This document shows positions 1 through 8,011 of a stretch of DNA of 13,521 nt, one piece after another. Position numbers and translations under genes: made by a program. Each line of letters starts with the position of its first letter. Position 1 is the stretch's first letter. This DNA is from Aphodosoma sp045614825 (GTDB lineage Bacteria; Bacteroidota; Bacteroidia; Bacteroidales; Paludibacteraceae), in contig JAZLDO010000101.1 in NCBI GenBank assembly GCA_045614825.1, forward strand, positions 1 to 13,521. Reading direction: 5' to 3'. Below the pieces are notes generated by a model that was not told the DNA's origin, searched no databases, and saw only the letters and a list, made by a program, of their open reading frames with translations.

Positions 1-44
1 TTGAGATAACGCACCTTATCTCCAATTTTTACATTCACTGCCAT
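1..44 (-). CDS. N-terminus of a protein beginning MAVNVKIGDKVRYL (partial; possibly DUF2027/Smr family)
   Basis: Only 14 codons are inside the window. The ATG is the complement of 42-44 and the frame stays open to base 1. The reading MAVNVKIGDKVRYL resembles the usual opening of Bacteroidota DUF2027 proteins, which carry a C-terminal Smr domain and often start with a short lysine-rich stretch followed by GDKVRFLN. That match rests on very few residues, so the family call is tentative. A good -33/-7 promoter lies at 147-178 on the same strand with no other start between, and that supports this being a real gene start. Its predicted leader of roughly 95 nt runs through the heptad repeat array at 50-137. 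Confidence 0.4.
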   Translation of the reverse strand, partial: MAVNVKIGDKVRYL

Positions 45-49
45 ATATC

Positions 50-137
50 AATTAAGAATTAAAAATTAAAATAAACTTGCTCCTTACTCCCTATTCCCTA
101 CTCCTTACTCCCTATTCCCCTACTCCTTACTCCCTAA
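50..137. repeat. Heptad tandem repeat array A
   Basis: Two blocks of degenerate 7-nt units. Bases 50-70 are three units of the type AATTAAG/AATTAAA. Bases 80-137 are units of the type CTCCTTA, CTCCCTA and TTCCCTA. The second block also has a 21-nt higher order: copies start at 80, 101 (with one extra C) and 123. The array lies between the promoter at 147-178 and the start codon at 44, so it would be transcribed as 5' leader of the minus-strand gene. Confidence 0.9.
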
Positions 138-146
138 TTTCCTCTG

Positions 147-178
147 CAAAGTTACAAAAAATAGCCCGTTTGAGCAAA
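147..178 (-). promoter_or_regulatory. Bacteroidota-type promoter for the minus-strand gene starting at 44
   Basis: On the minus strand there is TTTG (complement of 175-178), 20 nt, then TAACTTTG (complement of 147-154). This matches the Bacteroidota sigma-factor consensus TTTG-N19/20-TAnnTTTG. Transcription would start near 140. The -33 box falls in the loop of the terminator hairpin at 158-194, so the two elements overlap. Confidence 0.7.
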
Positions 179-194
179 GCAAACGAGCTATTTT
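158..194 (-). terminator. Intrinsic terminator of the OB-fold/TonB operon
   Basis: Bases 158-172 pair with 180-194 around a 7-nt loop (173-179). There is one C/A mismatch at 166/186. Read on the minus strand, the stem is followed by a run of six U residues (complement of 156-161). It begins 18 nt after the stop codon of the 212-1807 gene. The plus-strand reading also ends in a short T run (191-194), so weak bidirectional action is possible. Confidence 0.85.
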
Positions 195-211
195 ATATAC
201 AAAGTTAAATT

Positions 212-1807
212 TTATTTAACTACTACTTTAACTGCCGAATTAGCTGTTTTAACGATATAAATGCCATTTTCAAGACGACCATTCATATCTGTTACATTTT
301 GACCTGTAATAGTGAAAATTGAAATAGCTTCGTTAGACACTACCATACCTTTTTCAGTATAGATATTGTTAACATAAACATTTTCAACTGAAACAGGGAA
401 TTCATCAGCCCAATCAAAAGAGATAACACCCAATTGAGGTTCGCCATAATACAAATCAACCACTGCAATTACTTCGATAAGGTATCCTTCAAAAAATTCT
501 TGTTCGAATTTGAATTTGTTACGAGCTACGATAGTATTACCAGCAGCATCACGCAATGTCATGTTAGAAGCTGAATCTGTAACGAATGTAACATCTTCTA
601 CAACTTCACCAACCACTTTAATATAGTGTGATACCAATGCAGCATTTACATCTTTAAGCAAGACTGATTTTGGTGTAACTGTACCCGCTTCTACTGTTTC
701 AGGGAAGATTGGAGAAACCATCTCTGGTGTACCATTATAGTTATCATATTTACCAATAACACCTGTCAAAGCATCACCAGTTTCGTATGTTGCACTTGCA
801 CCATAAATCACAAGCGCACCTGTAGCATCTTGTACGTAAACTTGTTTACCGTTTTGAACTGTAACATTAACAGTACCTATGATACGAGTATAACCAGTAG
901 AATCTGCTTTAGCTATAAATTCTTGAATATTTGCTACATCTGTGTATTCAATTTTACCTTTACGCAATTCTTTCAATATTGCAGGAATAGTAGTTGTTCC
1001 CATTTGCGCTTTAGAGTTATATTCCGAACGAACACCCCAAACAGTAATAGTATCACCTTCAGCAACATTCAATGTAGCAAATGTTTTATCATTAGAACCT
1101 ACATATTTACCTACCAAACCATAAACAGAAACAGTACCTGTTTCATCTGTAAGATTAAAGTTACCATAAGTTGTATTTGTAATATTAGAAACAACACCTG
1201 TAACTTCATACCATGTAGTTGTAGAAACAGCTACAGCTAAAAATTCAGTAACAGTAACTTTTTGAGCAGAAGTTGGTTCTGTTGATGTTGAAGGTGGTGT
1301 TGTAGGTGTATCATCAGTACTACCATTTTCTTCTTCTGGAGTAACCTCACCATCATTTTCAAAATAAACGACTACTTTTTTAAGACGATGTTGTTTCGAA
1401 TGAGTATTCTTAATTGTCAATTCTGTAACACCATTAGCATCAGTCCAAGTAGAATTAGTAAAATCATAAGAACCTGCATCAACACTAAGCATACCGTCTG
1501 TGGGAACTACATAATTGTCATATACACCCCAAACAAAAGCAAGACCCTTGATTTTATGCGAATTTTTTGCTGTAATTGTCATTTCATTACCTTTATAAAA
1601 GCGCACTGCTGTACCTGTATTATAATACTTTGGTAAAGATGTATACGTTCCTATACCAAATGTAATTTTTACATCTACACCATCGTATGCTGTTTCAATT
1701 TCTGATTTGTCAACATAACCTTGTGCTGAAAAATCAATTGTTTCTGTTGCACTAATTGCACTAACTGCAACAAATAGCGCCATCAAAAATAAACTAATCT
1801 TTTTCAT
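212..1807 (-). CDS. Secreted multi-OB-fold-like protein with T9SS C-terminal sorting tail
   Basis: This 531-residue protein is the last gene of the operon. Residues 1-20 form a Sec signal peptide (hydrophobic core, cleavage after AISA). Residues 23-150 are a beta-rich N-domain that I cannot assign firmly. Residues 151-181 are a linker rich in Glu, Thr, Pro and Ser. OB-like domains follow at about 183-280, 292-375 and 380-467. The first has the signature YGNFNLTDETG...VYGL also found twice in the upstream lipoprotein (1841-3439). Residues 473-531 resemble a type A T9SS sorting domain: an ITGQNV turn, then ENGIYIVKTANSAVKVVVK at the very end. Inferred fate is export through the T9SS and anchoring on or release from the cell surface. 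OB folds often bind nucleic acids or oligosaccharides; no catalytic motif is visible. The ATG at 1805-1807 gives an ideal signal peptide. Confidence 0.85.
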   Translation of the reverse strand: MKKISLFLMALFVAVSAISATETIDFSAQGYVDKSEIETAYDGVDVKITFGIGTYTSLPKYYNTGTAVRFYKGNEMTITAKNSHKIKGLAFVWGVYDNYVVPTDGMLSVDAGSYDFTNSTWTDANGVTELTIKNTHSKQHRLKKVVVYFENDGEVTPEEENGSTDDTPTTPPSTSTEPTSAQKVTVTEFLAVAVSTTTWYEVTGVVSNITNTTYGNFNLTDETGTVSVYGLVGKYVGSNDKTFATLNVAEGDTITVWGVRSEYNSKAQMGTTTIPAILKELRKGKIEYTDVANIQEFIAKADSTGYTRIIGTVNVTVQNGKQVYVQDATGALVIYGASATYETGDALTGVIGKYDNYNGTPEMVSPIFPETVEAGTVTPKSVLLKDVNAALVSHYIKVVGEVVEDVTFVTDSASNMTLRDAAGNTIVARNKFKFEQEFFEGYLIEVIAVVDLYYGEPQLGVISFDWADEFPVSVENVYVNNIYTEKGMVVSNEAISIFTITGQNVTDMNGRLENGIYIVKTANSAVKVVVK

Positions 1808-1840
1808 AATATAAAAATTTTATTGTTAATTATTATAATT

Positions 1841-3439
1841 TTATTCAGCAGGAATCAATGTTTCTTCAAGATATGCTTTTGTAATATCTTTAAGACCAGG
1901 CATAAAGAAAAGTTCTTGAAGCATACCATACACTTTAATTTTTTTACCCAAATTAGTTGGATTTACTTGCAAATTCAATGTGTCACGAATTGCGCCAGAT
2001 GGCAATCTGACAGGCATATAAACTACTGTATCATTAGCCTCTTTTGCAATCAAAACATTACTTTTATCCTTACAATTCTCTGTAGTGAAAGTAGGTTTAT
2101 TATCATTTCTAGGATCAATAAAGCCAACAATATAACCCTCAACCCAAACAGCCTCTTCTGCTCCTTGATTATTATAAGCTGCTGGTACATTATAAGGAGA
2201 AGCTTCTGTACCCTCGCCTTCAGCACCTTCCATTTGTGGTTTTTCTGGCTCTAACTCTTCAACCAAATATGCATTACCAACTTGTGCTGCTCCATTATAT
2301 TCAGCGCGCACACCACGAATCTTAATTCTATCACCTGCCACTACATTCAAAGAAGCAAACGATTGGTCGTTTTTAGCTACTGGTTCTTTAGTCAATCCGT
2401 ATACATATACTTTGCCTGTAGCATCTACCAAATTGAAATTACCATACACATCACTAACCAAACTATCTACTGTACCAATCAATTCATACCACACTGTACC
2501 ATTAACTGGTTTAGACAAAAACTCTTCGATTGTTGCTGGAGTTGCTTTCGAAGGGTCTCCCATATCTACTTCTGGTTCGCCTGCTTGTTTTTGTACCAAT
2601 TCTACAAAATAAGCATTCAACACCTCTACTTTACCATTGTAATCGCCACGAGTACCACGAATCTTAATTTTATCGCCAGCTTCAAGTCCAAGTGATGCAT
2701 ACGATTTATCATTTACAGATTGTGGTGTAGCAGTCAAACCATATACATAAACTTTGCCAGTTTCGTCAACCAAATCAAAGTTACCGAATTGCGTATTAAT
2801 AGTACCTGTGATAACACCAGTCAATTCGTACCAAACATTAGCATCAACTGGTTTATCATTGAATTCTGCAATAGTAACAGGTGTTGCCTCGCCGGCCACA
2901 ACTTCGCAGTCAATCAAAACACCATCGATTTCAGCTTTCACTGTTCCTTTCAATCCTGCAACACCACAATATTTTTCAAGTGAACCATATACTTTCACTT
3001 TTTTACCCAAATTACCAGGGTTGTCAATAAGATTCAATTTGCCACGAATGTCATTTGTAAGCAATTGAACTGCTATATACTCATTAGGCACACCTGCAAC
3101 ATCGCCCAAAAGGATATTTGATTTTACTTCTGCAAAATTAGAAGAATTAAATGTAAATTGCTCATCTGTTGCATCAAAATTATAAACACCAACTATATAA
3201 CCTTCAACCCATTTGTCTTTCTCGCCCTGTTTGTCTATAGCCTTACCAATTGTATAAGGATTTTCTCGAGATCCCAATTGTCCTGTAGATGGAGTTGTAT
3301 TGTCTCCATTACCTCCATTACCATTGCCTCCATTATCCTCTTCTTCATAAACGATAAGGTCTTTCAAACTTCTTTGTTCACATGAAGTCATTGCAAATAT
3401 TGCTGCAAATAACGCAATAAAAAAACTAAACTTTTTCAT
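1841..3439 (-). CDS. Lipoprotein with four OB-like domains in A-B-B-A order (DUF6359-like ends)
   Basis: A 532-residue lipoprotein. The signal MKKFSFFIALFAAIFAMTSC has its lipobox Cys at residue 20. A Gly/Asn-rich linker follows (about 37-53). Domain A1 is at about 57-172 and A2 at 408-525. They share ENPYTIG/ASPYNVP, WVEGYIVG, a Ser-Asn-hydrophobic strand and NLGKK(V/I)KVYG, and resemble DUF6359. Domains B1 (187-281) and B2 (300-395) share VWYEL.G, YGNF/FGNF, VD.TGKVYVYGLT and a GD.IKIRG strand; they are closely related to the first OB domain of the next gene. I chose the ATG at 3437-3439. A longer reading begins at TTG 3463, overlaps the upstream stop and adds eight charged residues before the signal. 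The gap to the upstream gene is 13 nt. The likely role is outer-membrane ligand binding for the TonB receptor; the ligand is unknown. Confidence 0.87.
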   Translation of the reverse strand: MKKFSFFIALFAAIFAMTSCEQRSLKDLIVYEEEDNGGNGNGGNGDNTTPSTGQLGSRENPYTIGKAIDKQGEKDKWVEGYIVGVYNFDATDEQFTFNSSNFAEVKSNILLGDVAGVPNEYIAVQLLTNDIRGKLNLIDNPGNLGKKVKVYGSLEKYCGVAGLKGTVKAEIDGVLIDCEVVAGEATPVTIAEFNDKPVDANVWYELTGVITGTINTQFGNFDLVDETGKVYVYGLTATPQSVNDKSYASLGLEAGDKIKIRGTRGDYNGKVEVLNAYFVELVQKQAGEPEVDMGDPSKATPATIEEFLSKPVNGTVWYELIGTVDSLVSDVYGNFNLVDATGKVYVYGLTKEPVAKNDQSFASLNVVAGDRIKIRGVRAEYNGAAQVGNAYLVEELEPEKPQMEGAEGEGTEASPYNVPAAYNNQGAEEAVWVEGYIVGFIDPRNDNKPTFTTENCKDKSNVLIAKEANDTVVYMPVRLPSGAIRDTLNLQVNPTNLGKKIKVYGMLQELFFMPGLKDITKAYLEETLIPAE

Positions 3440-3452
3440 ATCTTTTTTGTTT

Positions 3453-4283
3453 TTATTCTTCAATTAGTTTAATATCTTCTCTATCACGAATATATAGTTG
3501 CCAATTGTCGCTAGAAAATTCATAATACGACAAAATACCTGTCAAATCGCATTTTCCTGAAGGAATAATATCCGCATAGAAATTACTATATCCACTAGTA
3601 CGAACATTCACGTATGTTCCATCCTCAAACTGAGCTTTGATATTTATTGTTTGCTCCGATTTACTCCAAGTCAATTTGCCATTCGCAGATGGGAATGTTA
3701 CATTTTTCAATGTAACAAGTGTACAAATATGACCAGGGTTAAGTATACCATTCTCTGAATCAATTTCATAAGGTTCAGGTAGTTTTGTCGTATCTGGTAC
3801 TCCTATAGGGAAAAAGTGTTGATCTTCATACTCTTTATTCCAATCCCAACGTCCCATTTGAAAACCATAACTTTCGTGTGTTGTACTATCTCCTAATTGG
3901 TGATAACCTGCGTATGTACCAACCCACAAACCAGTCAACTCTACAATAACCTCTTGGCCTCGTGGCATTGTATTATATAAATTCACTTGATCTAATGCCA
4001 AACATATTGCTCCTGTTGAATCTTGCAAATAGATTGATTTGTAAATATTACCACTCTCATCATCGGCTGTAACAATACCTCTCATCAAAATTCTATCTGT
4101 TATCTGCATTGGTGTTGCTGAATTATTAATATTCTTCACCTCTTCGATACTCTTAATCTCCCACCCTGCTGCAATGCTATCTTTCAATGCATACGATGGA
4201 ACTTCGTATTCTGGCTCCGGATATTTGTTTTGACATGATACTACACACACCAAAACTAAAATCAAATATAATATCTTTTTCAT
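3453..4283 (-). CDS. DUF5689-type OB-fold lipoprotein
   Basis: A 276-residue lipoprotein. The signal MKKILYLILVLVCVVSC has its lipobox Cys at 17, followed by a Pro/Glu-rich tether (NKYPEPEYEVP). The region from about residue 45 matches the DUF5689 pattern: ITDRILMRGIVTADDESGN, then SIYLQDSTGAICLAL, then a GQEVIVELTG strand and GTYAGYHQLG. This is one OB-like barrel. A second OB-like region covers about 192-275 and ends DNWQLYIRDREDIKL. In Bacteroidota, DUF5689 lipoproteins are commonly encoded directly after a carboxypeptidase-regulatory TonB receptor, as here (22 nt away), and often near secreted nucleases. I chose the ATG at 4281-4283; the alternative is a TTG two codons earlier. It probably sits on the outer membrane as a partner of the receptor. 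Confidence 0.88.
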   Translation of the reverse strand: MKKILYLILVLVCVVSCQNKYPEPEYEVPSYALKDSIAAGWEIKSIEEVKNINNSATPMQITDRILMRGIVTADDESGNIYKSIYLQDSTGAICLALDQVNLYNTMPRGQEVIVELTGLWVGTYAGYHQLGDSTTHESYGFQMGRWDWNKEYEDQHFFPIGVPDTTKLPEPYEIDSENGILNPGHICTLVTLKNVTFPSANGKLTWSKSEQTINIKAQFEDGTYVNVRTSGYSNFYADIIPSGKCDLTGILSYYEFSSDNWQLYIRDREDIKLIEE

Positions 4284-4305
4284 AACCAATTATTTTTTTT
4301 AGAAA

Positions 4306-7299
4306 TTAGAAACGGAAACCTACATTCAAATATATTGTGCTACCATAAGCATAGAAATATTTATTTGGGAAACGATTCAAATATGTTTCGCGATTAGTAG
4401 TTGCGTTTGTTGTACTAAAACGACTTTGCTCATAACCACCTGTTTTGAGATTACGGTTGTTAAGAATGTTGGTTGCACTAAGGTTGATATTCAAATAATA
4501 TTTATAATTGATGCGAATAGATTTACCGACCGAAACATCAACTGTGAAACCTCCTTTCAAACGCTCTTGACGACGAATTCTATCTTGCAACAATACATCA
4601 TTGATCTGATCTTGTTCTATAATTGAATAACCCTTATCAAGATAATAATCAACAAGCAATTCATCTAAATTTGCATTTTTTGGATTAACGTGAGTTTTAC
4701 AACCTTCTCTTGTACACACACCCAACTCTTCAATATTATCAGGTATTCTATCCAATCCTGCAATAGCATTATAGGTACGACGGAATGGATTGAAATCAAG
4801 ATAAGAATTTGTAAAGTAATTCACATTTAAATCAAAGAACCAATATTTAGGATGAAAATAATGTAAACCTACACTTGCTGCTACTTCTGGAGTTCCATCT
4901 ACGTGGAAACCTTTCACATAAATTGTTTCTTCGATTTCATGTTTACCATCATAATCATCAAATGGCAACCCATTTTCAGTTGTAATTGTGGCTGTTGGGT
5001 TAGATGTATATACGTTTTGACCTATTGCTGCAATCGCATCAATCGACACCCCTGCTCCAAGATTGAATTCTAAACCTAACTCTGTACCAATATGACGCTT
5101 ATTGAAATCATACATCGCAAAGTTTACGTAGGTATTATACTCGTCATAATAGAACGAACTCAATTGTGACGAATTACGGAAATCTGTTGCATAAACAGTT
5201 ACACGTCCATTAACCACAGGAGTACGAACAAAATAACTCAAATCAGCTGAAAAGTATTCTTCTGGTTCTAAATTAGGAATAATACTTGCTTTAACTCGTG
5301 GCGAAAAGTATGCTTCGTTAGCAAGTATAGGATTTGTGCCATGCGCTACGTTCAAAGCCAAAATATGACGTCCCGTAATACGATAATTGATACCTGCTTT
5401 CACCGCATATGTCATAAAGTGTTGCATAGGACTCAATCCATAACTATTTGGTATTGCATAACGTGCTATCACATCACCATTAAACATACCTGCAATTGTG
5501 TCAACGGTCGAACGACCATTGTTCATATGACCATAACGCCAGAAGTTAGAATAATGTGCCTGTGCTCCAAAATAGACATCAAAACGATTAGCAGAATACG
5601 TCGCCTGACCCCACAATTTTGCACTATTCGCATAGATATCGTAGTTATAACCAAATTTATCGCCTACATACACTTTACGATTTGGGTTATTTAGGTCATT
5701 CTGCATAAAATCTTGATTTCCTGGATTATCACGCTCGCCGTATTGGTCAATATCCAACCAATAATCTGCTCCTAAAAGATCGTCAACCAACTTGAAGTGA
5801 TTTGCCATTGTCATTTGAACTTCCAAACCTCCATCTAACTTCCAAGCATCGTTAAACTTATAATTCAACACTGAGTTAAATGTGATAACTTGTTGGTCGT
5901 TACGACGATTTTCAATCATATAACGACCTGATTTACCTTGTGCATTAGCCAAATAGTTGGTTTGATACATCTTGTCCCAATTGATTTGACGATACGATTC
6001 ATCATTCATCCACAATTGTTTACGAACATCAGCCGCAGCTTCATTACCCATTGTAATATGATAATTTGGCAAATTGCGATAGTAATCAGGACGTGGGTCA
6101 GCTGCCTTATACCAGTTCATAGCTGTACGTCCATCCATTTGATATTTATAACCCAATGATGTGGTGAGCTTTGATGCTTCATCTATTTTCCACTCATGAC
6201 TGAAAATTGCTATTGGTGTGAACGATTTAACCTGTTTGGCATTACGCATCACTCCATTTTGATAACCCCAGTTAGCGTTATAGTTGTTGTTGCCATAACC
6301 CTTACCTGGAATACGTACAAAGAAGAAGTTGTCTTTCGGTGTCAAATCATATGCCTCTTGTGTCGAACCTGCTTGTTGTCCACGATTGGTTGGAGCTCCC
6401 ATAATGGTCAAAGACAATGAATGTTTGTCATTGATACGTTTCTCTGCCGCAGCAGCAAATGCCCATGCATCATAAAACGTACCTGCAACATAACCCTCTT
6501 TTGCCCAACGATATGAGCCAGACACTGCAAATGCCCAACCATTATTCATTAAGCCTGTGGCATACGTAACCATAGTACGAGTTGTATATGTACGGTTAGA
6601 TGCTACCTGACTAACTTTGAAACCTTTACGCACAGCAGAAGCACGCGCATTGATATTTACTGCTCCACCTACGTTACCAAACGAGAAGCCATTTGCCTCG
6701 GTAGCATTCACTGTCTCTTTAGTACGAACCATATCGTTCAAACCTCCAATTTGGCTATATGTGAACCATCCACGTTCGGCATCATTCATCAATATACCAT
6801 TCAAATAAGTTTGATTATATTTACCATCCAATCCACGCATACGGAATCGCATTGACGAAAACTGATAACCTGCATTCGAAGTAAATACATCGCCTTGTGA
6901 TGACAACAAACCACTCACATTTTGCGATGAACCCTCAGCATCCAACTCCTCTTCCGAGATTGTTAGCATCATGTCCTCCTCTACTGCCGATTGTGCGTTT
7001 AGCGTAAGATAAATATCTCCAACATCTGTTTTGCCTTGTTGAACATTAATGATACGTTGATAATTGATAATTCCTTGTCCAGAAAACACTAATACATCAG
7101 AACCAACATTTTGCGACAACAATTCAAAAGAACCATCTTCGCTTGTAAATACTTGCTGATTAGTTGAACCTAAAGTAACCGAAACGCCCTCAATTGGCAG
7201 TTCGTCGTTTTTCAACTTAACCTTACCGACAATGACATTCTGAGCCATAAGCCCAAAACTTAAAACCATCGCCAAGATAAACAAACCAATTTTTTTCAT
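4306..7299 (-). CDS. TonB-dependent outer-membrane receptor with CarboxypepD_reg-like N-domain
   Basis: A 997-residue protein. The signal peptide covers 1-19 (cleavage before QNVIVGKV). A carboxypeptidase-regulatory-like beta-sandwich covers about 21-100 (GVSVTLGSTNQQVFTSEDGSFEL). The plug domain covers about 110-220, with the SusC-like stretch RFRMRGLDGKYNQTYLNG, an NDAERGWF motif and GNVGGAVNI. The 22-stranded barrel fills the rest and ends in the beta-signal YLNVGFRF with a terminal Phe. Such receptors import large substrates across the outer membrane using TonB-ExbBD energy. No SusD is encoded next to it; the following genes are OB-fold lipoproteins instead. The gap to the upstream TRIC stop is 38 nt, and I see no convincing -33/-7 promoter there, so it may be read from an upstream promoter. 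The substrate cannot be read from the sequence. Confidence 0.95.
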   Translation of the reverse strand: MKKIGLFILAMVLSFGLMAQNVIVGKVKLKNDELPIEGVSVTLGSTNQQVFTSEDGSFELLSQNVGSDVLVFSGQGIINYQRIINVQQGKTDVGDIYLTLNAQSAVEEDMMLTISEEELDAEGSSQNVSGLLSSQGDVFTSNAGYQFSSMRFRMRGLDGKYNQTYLNGILMNDAERGWFTYSQIGGLNDMVRTKETVNATEANGFSFGNVGGAVNINARASAVRKGFKVSQVASNRTYTTRTMVTYATGLMNNGWAFAVSGSYRWAKEGYVAGTFYDAWAFAAAAEKRINDKHSLSLTIMGAPTNRGQQAGSTQEAYDLTPKDNFFFVRIPGKGYGNNNYNANWGYQNGVMRNAKQVKSFTPIAIFSHEWKIDEASKLTTSLGYKYQMDGRTAMNWYKAADPRPDYYRNLPNYHITMGNEAAADVRKQLWMNDESYRQINWDKMYQTNYLANAQGKSGRYMIENRRNDQQVITFNSVLNYKFNDAWKLDGGLEVQMTMANHFKLVDDLLGADYWLDIDQYGERDNPGNQDFMQNDLNNPNRKVYVGDKFGYNYDIYANSAKLWGQATYSANRFDVYFGAQAHYSNFWRYGHMNNGRSTVDTIAGMFNGDVIARYAIPNSYGLSPMQHFMTYAVKAGINYRITGRHILALNVAHGTNPILANEAYFSPRVKASIIPNLEPEEYFSADLSYFVRTPVVNGRVTVYATDFRNSSQLSSFYYDEYNTYVNFAMYDFNKRHIGTELGLEFNLGAGVSIDAIAAIGQNVYTSNPTATITTENGLPFDDYDGKHEIEETIYVKGFHVDGTPEVAASVGLHYFHPKYWFFDLNVNYFTNSYLDFNPFRRTYNAIAGLDRIPDNIEELGVCTREGCKTHVNPKNANLDELLVDYYLDKGYSIIEQDQINDVLLQDRIRRQERLKGGFTVDVSVGKSIRINYKYYLNINLSATNILNNRNLKTGGYEQSRFSTTNATTNRETYLNRFPNKYFYAYGSTIYLNVGFRF

Positions 7300-7323
7300 A
7301 TTATATAGATTAAATTATTTATT

Positions 7324-7347
7324 CTACTCCCTACTCCTTACTCCCTA
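7324..7347. repeat. Heptad tandem repeat array B
   Basis: Three and a half 7-nt units on the plus strand: CTACTCC, CTACTCC, TTACTCC, CTA. It lies in the short gap between the TonB receptor and the TRIC gene and runs into the TRIC coding end. The TRIC stop codon (complement of 7338-7340) is inside the third unit. The units belong to the same family as those at 80-137. Confidence 0.85.
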
Positions 7348-8006
7348 GTATTATGCAAATCCATATCTGCTCCATCTGTATAATCGCCTTGCAATGTTGG
7401 CAATGCAATATGATAACGAGCTGCGAGAATACGTATCACAATTACCGAAACAGCTGTGATTATCTGTGTTGTAACCGGTGTAAACCCTATTCGCAAACAA
7501 ACCCAATAGATACAACCTCCCAATACACATGCGATAGCATACAACTCCGAACGAAACACAAGTGGTACTTCGTTAATCAACGTGTCGCGCAACATACCAC
7601 CTGCAGCACCTGTGAGCGAACCCATGATGATAGCCACCCACATTGGTTGGTCGAATGCCAACGATTTTTCTACCCCTACAACAGTGAACAAACCTAAACC
7701 AATGGCGTCAAAAATAAAGATTGTATTATTTAGATGTACTAAATATTTCTTAAACAATACAACAAAAAAGAGCGAGAATATCGTAACAATTAGATAAAAC
7801 CCATTCTGCATCCAAAATGGTGTTGTTCCGAGCATTACGTCACGCAACGTACCACCTCCAACAGCTGTAACCATACCTACTACAATTGCGCCAAACCAGT
7901 CAAATTTCTTAGCACTCGCCAAACGAATACCCGAAATTGCAAACGCAAACGTACCGATAAAATCAATTACCGTAATAAATTCAATACTTTTAAACCAATC
8001 TAACAT
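7338..8006 (-). CDS. TRIC/UPF0126 (YicG-like) family membrane channel
   Basis: A 222-residue polytopic membrane protein built of two homologous halves, as expected for bacterial TRIC (trimeric intracellular cation channel, formerly UPF0126) proteins. The first half has IDFIGTFAFAISGIRLA and VTAVGGGTLRDVML; the second has FDAIGLGLFTVVGVEKSLA and TGAAGGMLRDTLI. The paired GGG.LRD and GG.LRD motifs are the family hallmark. About seven transmembrane segments are expected, and the function is cation (K+) permeation in the inner membrane. The chosen start is the ATG at 8004-8006. The open frame extends to a TTG at 8063, but those 19 extra codons are encoded by heptad repeats and are unlikely to be real. 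The last residues (RE-stop) lie inside array B. Confidence 0.92.
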   Translation of the reverse strand: MLDWFKSIEFITVIDFIGTFAFAISGIRLASAKKFDWFGAIVVGMVTAVGGGTLRDVMLGTTPFWMQNGFYLIVTIFSLFFVVLFKKYLVHLNNTIFIFDAIGLGLFTVVGVEKSLAFDQPMWVAIIMGSLTGAAGGMLRDTLINEVPLVFRSELYAIACVLGGCIYWVCLRIGFTPVTTQIITAVSVIVIRILAARYHIALPTLQGDYTDGADMDLHNTRE

Positions 8007-8011
8007 AAATA

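Noticed and set aside
50..137. CRISPR array
   Set aside because: The units are 7 nt and contiguous, with no spacers of constant length and no cas genes nearby.
3440..3463. TTG start at 3463 for the four-domain lipoprotein
   Set aside because: It would overlap the upstream stop and put eight charged residues before the signal peptide. The ATG at 3439 gives a standard lipoprotein signal.
7689..7696. Possible -7 element (TAGGTTTG on the minus strand) for the TonB operon
   Set aside because: It has no -33 box at 19-20 nt, lies about 390 nt upstream of the start, and is inside the TRIC gene.
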